NCBI GenBank assembly: GCA_001599935.1
Contig: BCIJ01000035.1
Coordinates: 113,866 to 177,865 of the forward strand
Length of the DNA: 64,000 nucleotides
From: Holtermannia corniformis
Lineage: Eukaryota; Basidiomycota; Tremellomycetes; Holtermanniales
Direction of reading: 5' to 3'
The position numbers were made by a program, and so were the translations under genes. The notes under the pieces are model-generated. The model was given only the letters and a program-made list of their open reading frames with translations, did not search any database and had not been told where the DNA came from. Positions 56,775 through 64,000 of the stretch are shown piece by piece. Position 1 is the stretch's first letter. The number at the start of each line of letters is the position of its first letter.

Positions 56775-59334
56775 ATGAGCCGACGTTATCGAGTCGGTAG
56801 GTCCCTCGCATCTCACAACGCATGCATGCTAGCGCTGACGCGTCCCAGGGCTGATGATCAGCCAAACCGACGTCTTCATGGCGCTCAGTTCGCAAGGGAC
56901 CGTAGGCCAGCATGACCCCGCGTGAGTCGTTCCGTGCCGTCGGTCGTTCACACTACTGACAAGTCGACGTCAAGCTATGTGCGAGCAGTCTTGACATCGT
57001 ATATCGAGTTCAAGTATGCGAAAGGACGGTCAAAGGCAGAGACGAGCTACAAGCTGGAACTGCTCGAGCAGGCGGTGCGTCCAGCCGCCGGCATCCATGC
57101 GTGGCACACTGACAAGACGCAGCTCCCACAATATGTGCGCGAGTTTCACGCCGTACGAGCCGCAACAGGGCTCCCACCATCGAGGATCTTCCCGCCGTTG
57201 CGCAACACCCCGCAGCCGGCTCTGAGTAGAGCTTCCACCACTTCGGCGGCCAGCACAAACCCGCTTCAAGGGCGTAATGTAAATGCAGCAGCTCGGCGCA
57301 ACGTGACCACCATCCGCCCTACGACTACGGTTCGGCCAGGAGAAGACGAAGAGCCCCCACCTCCGCCTTATACACGCCAAGATCCTGAACCGGAAGCCAC
57401 GAGGCAGCTGCAGGAACAGCTGGCGGCCGAAGATGCCATCAGTCCACCCTCGACGGCTCGCTCGGCACCTGCTGCTCCTGTGAGACCGCCCACACCATTG
57501 ACGGCTGAAGAGCGCGAGGCAAGAGAGCAAAGCGAGATGGAAGAGGCGCAGCGGCAAAGCGCGCGCGAAAAGGAACGACTCGAGCTTGAAGAGGCGATGC
57601 GGCTGAGCCTGGAAGAGACGGCTCTGCAGTCTGCAAGTGCAGGGCCTAGCAGGCCCTCGCTGCTGGATCCAGTCGATGAGTATGCGGGATCACGCCGCGC
57701 AAGCTCGTATATGCCTTTTGCGCCGATTCGCGAAGAGGCAAACGATCAAGGCACGTCGACCCCAGTGCATCGACGAGCGGCAAGCGACGCCGCGCACCTA
57801 GGTCGACCAAACGTCTCCTCTCTCGGTGATCAGATGTCCAATCTGTCGATCCCCGGTGACTGGCAGTCTGCTTCGTCGCGCCAGGGTTCGCTACTCGACC
57901 ACCGAGAATCAACCTATCTCTCTCAAGCACCTCTCGAACCCAATCGGACAGGGTTGCAGAGCAACAATCCGTTCTTGTCGACCGCAGAGCTGGCCGCGGC
58001 ATCAAGCCAGCCACCGCCTTTACCGTCGCGAGCTCAAACAGGTACGGTGCCAGCGTCAGGCTCGACACATACATACTATGCGCCACCCGAAGGACCACCA
58101 CCACTCAAGGTGCTTTCACCACAAAATACGGCTTCAACGCCCTACCCTGCTCAAGCGGGGCGTCCGCCCGTCGCGGGACCAAGCAGGCAGATGAGCGTGG
58201 CTGGGCGTCGAGGCGATCTCAGTCGGCAGCTGACGGAGAAGGGGGGTGAGAACCCATTGGAGATGCTGAGAGGGTTTGACACAGTGTTCCTGGGTGAGTG
58301 CTGCGATGTGAGCCATGTCGTCGGTGCTGATGTGGCGTATAGTGGATGACAGCAGCTCGGTGGGTTGCTGGATATCGTGGTAGCTCTGCGATATCAGAAC
58401 TGACTGACTGCAGATGGCCGGCGCTCGCTGGGAGCAGGCCCGAGACTCGATCATGGACGTTGCGGAGCAGGCGGCAAAGTACGATGCCGATGGCGTCGAC
58501 ATCTACTTCCTGAATGACCCTCGCAAGGGCCTTGGTCTGACCGTCAGTCTTTCAGCTGATGCATCTCACACTGGCTGACCTCTCGCTCAGAGCTCGGATC
58601 AGGTCGAGAACCTCTTCCGCGGATTGACGCCTCGTGGCGCTACCCCGTAAGTCGCGCCATGATCCACAGGACACGATCATTGACGATAACAGCACCGGGC
58701 TGCGTATCGAGCAGCTCTTGTTCGAATACCTCGCCAACCTCGAACGCAGTCAACAGCTCAAAGTGCAGAACCAATTGCCAGAAGGGCAGGACGTCAAGCC
58801 GATGAACCTGATTGTGATTACGGATGGCGGTATGTCTTCTGTAGCAGTGTGGATGTGGATCGGCTGACTGACGTCAAGCGTTTGCTTTGCCTGTTCTTGC
58901 TCGGTCGCGTGCGGTCGCGAACGATACGTCACTGGATCGTTCGACTTTGCTGTCTGCAGCACCGACGGACGATCCGGAGAGCGTGCTAGTCAACATTGCG
59001 AGACGGGTGCGTCCTCTGCAGCGAATATGAACATGGTCTGATCTCCTGCAGCTCGATCGTGGACTGTTTCCGCTATCACAAGTCGGCGTGCAGCTGCTGC
59101 AGATTGGCAACGACCCAGAAGGTGAGCGCACGCTATCACGGCGAGCACTACTGATGCGCTCACGTAGCGCGCGAAGCGCTTCAAGAACTCGACGACGGTC
59201 TGAGCTCGACCCACGGCGTACGCGATATGGTCGATACCGTGCCGTTTACGGGCGAGGCAATGTCTGCGGCACTGATCGTCAAGGTGCTGCTCGGAGGGAT
59301 CAATAGGCGGCTTGATCGACGGGATGCGGCCTAG
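56775..59334 (+). CDS. von Willebrand A-domain protein with UIM-like helix
   Basis: Starts MSRRYRVG; exon 2 LMISQTDVFMALSSQGTVGQ; exon 3 YVRAVLTSYIEFKYAKGRSKAETSYKLELLEQA. This N-terminal helical block may be an MIT/EF-like module. About 380 disordered residues follow, containing PPPPYTRQ and the highly charged helix ERLELEEAMRLSLEETALQS, which fits the ubiquitin-interacting-motif pattern (acidic, A-x-x-x-S). The C-terminal vWA domain opens with FDTVFLVDDSSSMAGARWEQA (DxSxS MIDAS), has GLTPRGATPTGLRIEQLLFEYL (MIDAS Thr), MNLIVITDGAPTDDPESV (MIDAS Asp) and ends IVKVLLGGINRRLDRRDAA. All three metal-site motifs are present. Function probably adaptor-like and ubiquitin-linked; inferred only. Confidence 0.87.
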
Positions 59335-60081
59335 GTTTCAGAGATGTGAAACTAGGGATGGAATGCTGAGATGCAACACACTGGATTCGATCATTTATCA
59401 GAACGTGATCAGGCTGAGAGTGTCGCAATCATACATTGTCAGCACCGGCGGAATGGTTCTCAAGGCGTTGCTGGAGCGGTTTGATGGACGAGATCCTGTC
59501 AGAGACTTGGATATAGACGTCGACGGTACATGGAAAACAAACCATGCATATAACGCCGCACTGCCTGATCGATGTGATCCTGACGTGATTCGTGGACAGG
59601 CATAAGCCATGATCAGCACGGCGTCGACGTGGTGCTGCCGATGCCGAGGGGACGATGAGCGAGATGTGGTCTCACTGGCTTGACTCGCAGAGGTCGACTA
59701 GATGCTGTCCGACTCTCATAAGCGGTAGTAGGCATTGGTGTTCATGGATGGGAAGCCGTGCGGAGCACGCCTTGTTGGACATTGTCAGCACAGACAACAT
59801 CTGTGACAGTGTGCTCTGGCAGGAGTTGATGGGCGGCGCAACGGACAAGCTTCCGTTTCACTATTGGAGGCAAGCTGACGATGCCAAGCATGGATCTCAA
59901 GCCCACGCTGAGAAGGTTGCCCGATGACATGCATCGCTTAAATCTGTGTGACATGAGAGAGATGCAGCAAGTCTTGGTGTGGTAAGGTGTATACATCATA
60001 AGTACAATCGAGGACGGCTCTGGCTCCTAGCGAATCGAACCGAACACACCCTCTCCTCGCACACTCTGCCGAAAGCTGCTA
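59335..60081. other. Intergenic region
   Basis: Frames of 70-97 codons on both strands lack splice or composition support. No RNA gene recognised. Confidence 0.5.
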
Positions 60082-60472
60082 CTAGGGCTTTGGCAGGGCG
60101 GCGCTCACCGACTCCATCTCCTTCAGGAGCCACAAGGTCCCTGAGCCCAGTGCAAACAGCACGAGGGACCCAGCGGCCGCCTCGAGACTGACCACTGCGC
60201 GCTCGGTCCAACCATCGGCCTGCCACAAGTTGATGAGGTTGAGGGCATTATGGAGGATGATGACGATGAGGGAAACGGTCATGATCTCGGTGGTGATGGT
60301 CTTGTCTTGAAAGTTTTTGTAGATCTTGAAGAACTCGAAGCCGGCCACGCCGACGAGCACGCAGACGCCGAAGCCAAAGATCACTGCTGACGTGTCAGTA
60401 CTCTGCCAATGTCAATGAGGCGCGTGCGGATAGGGGCGTGTGACGAGGTGGGGTAGGAGACACCGAAGCGGG
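60082..60472 (-). CDS. Small multi-spanning membrane protein
   Basis: The main exon reads VIFGFGVCVLVGVAGFEFF, KIYKNFQDKTITTEIMTVS, LIVIILHNALNLINLW, VVSLEAAAGSLVLFALGSG, TLWLLKEMESVSAALPKP: three membrane helices with short loops and no signal peptidase site. The upstream exon ends ...LNEPVHPARF|A, joined by GTGTCT...CTGACACGTCAG. I found no ATG in that exon, so the true start is further upstream or split; the coordinate given is approximate. It lies head to head with the gene at 60603. Family not recognised. Confidence 0.6.
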
Positions 60473-60602
60473 CAGGATGTACGGGTTCGTTGAGCGCGCA
60501 CGGTGCCACGGCTCTCGATCGGGCCCGTGTTATCGGCCCCCCCCGTTTTGAGTGGCGAGTTCAAAGGACCGAGCCGTTCTCACGCATCCAACCACGACCG
60601 TC

Positions 60603-61608
60603 ATGTCCAACAAGCCATATCTCGCTTTCCAGCCATCACCGTGCCGGCTGCAGCCTCACAAGGAGCCGCCCGCGCTCGCCGCGGTTGTCTCCTTCTTTGG
60701 ACTGTCGGCCGCTCACGCCGAACCAGACTATCGCAAGGCTGAGTTTGTCATCATCCGCCCCGACGGCTCTGTAGACATCTACCACCGACGCTTTCTTCAT
60801 GACAAGCACAAGTTACTTCTCGACGAGTGGATTCGCCGCCACCGGTTCGCTATGTTCTTTTTCAAAGATCAGACTGCCAACCATCACCTGTGGCAGGTGA
60901 GTCGACTGCACTCCCCCCTGCCTGTACCAGCACTGACTGGGAATCGCAGCGCAAATGTGCAGCCGGGTGCAAGCTGAGCAAATATGTGGGTTTGCACCTT
61001 GTCACGCCAGCTCAAATGGCTTGGGAACAGCAGGTTTGTCGAGCTTGGATCTTGCCACCCTGTTTTGCTGACTGATCCACTAGGCGCTCGAAGCGTATGG
61101 TCCGTCTCTGCGAGCTGCACTGCACACGCTCATCAGCTAACCGCTTGCAGAGTCGTACACTGCTCTGCTCAACCGCCTTGCCGATCTCGAAAGCAGCCAC
61201 ACGTCGTACGCGATTGTCGCCGACACTGAGAGCCAAGAACCTCATCCGCCCTCGACCGCCAAGATCCCAACATCCCTCTTTGATTTGCCGTCGGTGCCCG
61301 GGCCAGATCTGTTGCCCGAGCTTGAATACCTGCGGCCGAACGTCGAGCTGGAGGATCTCACCAACGTGTGCCACCCTTCCAGCGCACGCATCGCTCAACT
61401 CAAGGCACTCTGCCAAACCTATCTCGCGCGCAGCATCTGGCGCAACGACGACAACGACCGCTCATCGGTCGACTCGGAACACCAGCCGCTTCTCAGCCGG
61501 GAGCCCGACTTGTTCGCTCAATCTCAATACGCTCGCCCCTCCGGGCTGGAACTGGCCGAGCACAGTGGTTTGCGTTTGCGCCATGCTCGTGGAATCAAGG
61601 GCCAGTGA
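60603..61608 (+). CDS. Hypothetical protein
   Basis: Starts MSNKPYLAFQPSPCRLQPHK. AEFVIIRPDGSVDIYHRRFLHDKHKLLLDEWIRRHRFAMFFFKD, then RKCAAGCKLSKYVGLHLVTPAQMAWEQQ, ALEAYESYTALLNRLADLE and a Pro/Glu-rich C-terminal half with DLLPELEYLRPNVELEDLTN, ending RLRHARGIKGQ. Three introns with CTGAC/CTAAC sites; the third (GTCCGT...GCTAACCGCTTGCAG) is 51 nt. No membrane helix or enzyme motif. The CxxxC pair in the short Cys exon could bind metal. Not recognised; about 270 residues. Confidence 0.72.
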
Positions 61609-62140
61609 GCTAGCTGGAGCCGGTCAGTCGTCTGATCAAGCTGTCCATCTCCGAGCTGACTCTGCTCAGAACCGACTGCGACCGGTTGTGGACAATGAGC
61701 TATGGCTGTAATCTATCTGTGTGATCTATCTGTGATGAATTGATGACCTTGTCCATTGACCACACTGCTAGTCTGGCACTGGCACGATCGGGTGTTCTCT
61801 CCTCTTTGTATCTTGATGAGCACCAGTTACAATGACGTGCAACACGGCTCGACCGTCGCACCATTTGCACAGGGCGATTCGACTCGCTAGACGGACCCTC
61901 ATCACATCGGAGGCATTGCCGAGCACTACTCGAACGGCTCCTGCATCATGTCTCTCTCTGTCGGCGTCGGTCTTGGCTGCACGCGGCGCTATGGTCTACG
62001 ACCGGGATCCGTCGTTCGGCGTCTACCTCTACCTGCTCCTGCTGGGGTGCGATTCGACGCCATCCGGCTAGCGTCGAGTTCAACGCTAACGAGGACAATC
62101 TACCGTGGTCCTCTCACGAACACATTCAAGTACTTGAAGT
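61609..62140. other. Intergenic region
   Basis: No supported gene. Ends at the target-site duplication of the hAT-type element. A CAAGTACTTG palindrome lies at about 62128. Confidence 0.55.
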
Positions 62141-62148
62141 GAGCCGGG
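62141..62148 (+). repeat. Left target-site duplication GAGCCGGG
   Basis: Identical to 62620-62627 on the other side of the element. Confidence 0.85.
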
Positions 62149-62619
62149 TAGAGTTGGCACCACGTCGATTTCTCAGAGTGACGTAATAGACGCGCGTCTA
62201 AAGTGGCGTCGATCCAGTCGACGTTCGACGGACGGTCGGCCGGGCGTCTGCGGAGAGCCGCGAATCGACAGACGGTCGATTTCAGGCGTCGGCGTCTGTC
62301 GAAGCGTCTCGACGCGGACCACGTGGCAGAACGCCTAAGCCTGGATGTGCGTGCCTATCAAAGCGCCTAAATGCAAATTGCGTGCCTATCGGCTCCACTT
62401 GACCCAAAGGCTCCACCTGACGCAAAGGCTCCACCCAAAGGACCCCCCGACGCCGTCGCGACGCCCGACAGACGGTCTGTCGACTTTTAAGCCGACGTGA
62501 CGTCGTATTTCAGCTAGCGTCGGACGGCGCCGACGCCTCGTCGCGACGAGTCGTCGGGAGCAATCGACCGTCGAGAAAGTTTCGACGCAAAACGTAGAAT
62601 CGACGTGGTGCCAACTCTG
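62149..62619. mobile_element. Non-autonomous hAT-type DNA transposon (MITE)
   Basis: A 471-bp element with 22-bp terminal inverted repeats, 62149-62170 and 62598-62619, matching at 21 of 22 positions (AGAGTTGGCACCACGTCG after the first base, T on one side and C on the other). It is bounded by an exact 8-bp duplication GAGCCGGG at 62141-62148 and 62620-62627. The 8-bp duplication and (C)AGAGTTGG end are hallmarks of the hAT superfamily. The interior has no transposase frame, is rich in GTCGAC/CGTCG/GACGGTC palindromic words, and carries direct repeats. It must rely on a transposase elsewhere. The intact ends suggest a fairly recent insertion. Confidence 0.87.
62391..62441 (+). repeat. Internal tandem repeat of the MITE
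   Basis: Two copies of an 18-bp unit GGCTCCACYTGACSCAAA and a third, shortened copy GGCTCCACCCAAAGG. Just upstream, TGCGTGCCTATC occurs twice (62348-62359, 62379-62390). Confidence 0.85.
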
Positions 62620-62627
62620 GAGCCGGG
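62620..62627 (+). repeat. Right target-site duplication GAGCCGGG
   Basis: Identical to 62141-62148. Confidence 0.85.
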
Positions 62628-63552
62628 CCGCTCCTGTCACGCCTATGGCGGTGTCACGTGGCGAGTAGCCGCTGCGCGGCGCTCAAAGTGCCACTGGTGC
62701 TAATCGCACCATTGTCTGTGCGCTGCGGCTGTGCCGCCGCGCCCCCTCGTCTTCCGCGTCGTCTCTGTTGTATCTACATCGCTCGAATATTATAGTGTTC
62801 TCCCTATTCTCGCTCGTCGATCCTCGAGGTTCCTCGTAGTGCGGAACCTCGCTTTCCGCTGCGCGCCCGAGAGTTCCCCTTCCGGAGGTAGATCTTCGCC
62901 GATCTCGCCTCGACCTCTCAGTCCTCGTCTTCCTTAGGCGAGGGCGTCACAAGCTGGCATTGTGGTTGTTCAAGAGACGAACGCCGCCTGGCGCGGCGAC
63001 CCGTTTTAGCGGCATCGCAAAGCGACGCACGGACGCTCGCCGGTCGAGACGTCCGTTTCATCACCACGGACTTGAAACATCCGCCCGTTTCACGAAAAAC
63101 CTCCCCACCACGTGACCCAAAGTCGGCGCACCCACTACTTGGCACCTGGCGAAGAACGCCTTTTTGCCGACGGGAATTATGCGCAAGGCTTCGCGGAGCT
63201 CAGCCTCGAAGGGGGAGGCGACTGTCACGACTATGGTCGTGGCACGTGACTCGACTAGGCCGCCACTCTGTCGAGTGGCTACCTTAGCCTCGAGCACGAC
63301 CCTGGACGCCTACCGTGCCATGGTCTGTGCAGATGAGGACTGCGCGCCGCGGCTTAAGAGCCGCGCGTGTTGTAGGTAGTTTCTTCCATAGTCTGAATAT
63401 CATACGTGAAAACCCCAATACGCTCTGCGAAACCTCGCCTTTCGCCTCAGCGATCCTTGGAGCTTCACCCCTCGGCGCCGACCCGTTCAATCGTCGCCTC
63501 CGGCTCGCGGATACTGTCTCTCCTAGACAGGTCCCTCACATACATCCAGGAG
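62628..63552 (+). other. Gene-free, hairpin-rich region
   Basis: No supported gene; short frames only. Holds a perfect 8-bp-stem hairpin GAGGTTCC/GGAACCTC at 62826-62850, a 7-bp-stem hairpin CGCGGCT/AGCCGCG at 63348-63365, an AATATTATAG stretch near 62787, and CACGTG cores near 62651, 63111 and 63242. Could be a long leader, or an LTR-like sequence, but I found no primer-binding site. Confidence 0.4.
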
Positions 63553-64000
63553 ATGGCGCAAGCGGAATACACATATCATTACGCCGACACAGAATCGCCT
63601 CTCGAGCCAGAGAGACAGCGGTTGCGCAGGGGCCGCNAGTACTTGGCCGCGCTAAAGGATTTACAAGCGGCTCGGTGAGTGATGACGAGCGGCGACCATA
63701 TAGCGCGCTAACAGACTCAGAGCGCAACTAGACCAACACGTTGCNAGGGATAATCCGCCTGCCGATCCACGCAGGGCTCGTCAGTATCAGCAGAGACGAG
63801 CAACTCGCGGACAGCAGCTCCGCAACGAGCTCCGGGTTGCTGAGGACTTTGTCAACGCTTATGAGGAACGACACGGTTTCTTGCACGCCGACCAATGGGA
63901 TCCAGACGACGACCAATGGAAAGAGGCGGAAACCAACACGTTGCAAGAGCGATATCTCGAGGCGTTGATTGACTTGGAGCGCAAGTTGCTTGAGCGCCTC
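63553..64000 (+). CDS. Hypothetical protein, 5' part only (runs off window)
   Basis: ATG at 63553: MAQAEYTYHYADTESPLEPE. A canonical intron (63675-63720, GTGAGT...CTAACAGACTCAG) follows AALKDLQAA; then QLDQHVARDNPPADPRRARQ, RRATRGQQLRNELRVAEDF, VNAYEERHGFLHADQWDPDD, TLQERYLEALIDLERKLLER to the edge. Highly charged, helical, rich in Arg, Gln and Glu. Two N bases (63637, 63745) fall in codons. It might be a gag-like or a host gene; no zinc knuckle, protease or integrase motif is visible in the part present. Confidence 0.5.

Noticed and set aside
62635..63545. LTR of a retrotransposon (TG...CA)
   Set aside because: Candidate ends exist, but no primer-binding site follows and no second copy is within the window.

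Overview
The window is a stretch of nuclear chromosome from a filamentous or yeast-like fungus, almost certainly a basidiomycete. Genes are dense and split by many short introns (mostly 38-70 nt) with GT..AG ends and a CTGAC/CTAAC branch site close to the acceptor. The products are eukaryotic housekeeping proteins. A Pucciniomycotina-like yeast is my guess; no rRNA or species marker is present to prove it. Three N bases (55193, 63637, 63745) show a draft assembly.

Layout. 0-9 kb: a Cys-rich unknown, NHP2 and an aldehyde dehydrogenase head to head, a secreted PL14-like lyase, and a protein kinase with an SR-rich tail. 9-17 kb: a LARP7/Pof8-like protein with an xRRM, complex I NDUFA13, a PRMT3-type arginine methyltransferase, ATP synthase gamma and eIF2-beta. 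17-29 kb: a large disordered coiled-coil protein, MGR2/ROMO1, UFD1, URA3 and a Lon protease ending in a peroxisomal signal. 29-41 kb: FIG4, an alpha-arrestin with a PY motif, and RAD16. 41-49 kb: FMC1, an unrecognised small gene, a coiled-coil protein, TEL2 and an MCUR1/FMP32 family protein. 49-60 kb: CWC22, phosphoacetylglucosamine mutase, a conserved unknown and a vWA protein with a UIM-like helix. 60-64 kb: a small membrane protein, an unknown, a 471-bp non-autonomous hAT-type element with an exact 8-bp target duplication, and the start of a gene that runs off the end.

Nine minus-strand genes each sit head to head with a plus-strand neighbour across a 0.2-0.7 kb shared promoter. Five of these promoters carry CACGTG. 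Many products act in mitochondria (NDUFA13, ATP3, FMC1, MGR2, MCUR1-like), in protein turnover or trafficking (UFD1, Lon, FIG4, arrestin), or in RNA and genome maintenance (NHP2, LARP7-like, CWC22, TEL2, RAD16).

The most unusual observations concern gene structure. Two genes (NDUFA13 and eIF2-beta) have the start codon itself split A|TG by an intron. There are 9-nt and probable 5-nt microexons. URA3 carries a 550-bp intron among neighbours of about 50 nt, and some introns are in-frame and stop-free, so a plain ORF scan reads through them. I saw no CRISPR, operon-type cluster, secondary-metabolite cluster or other clearly new system.
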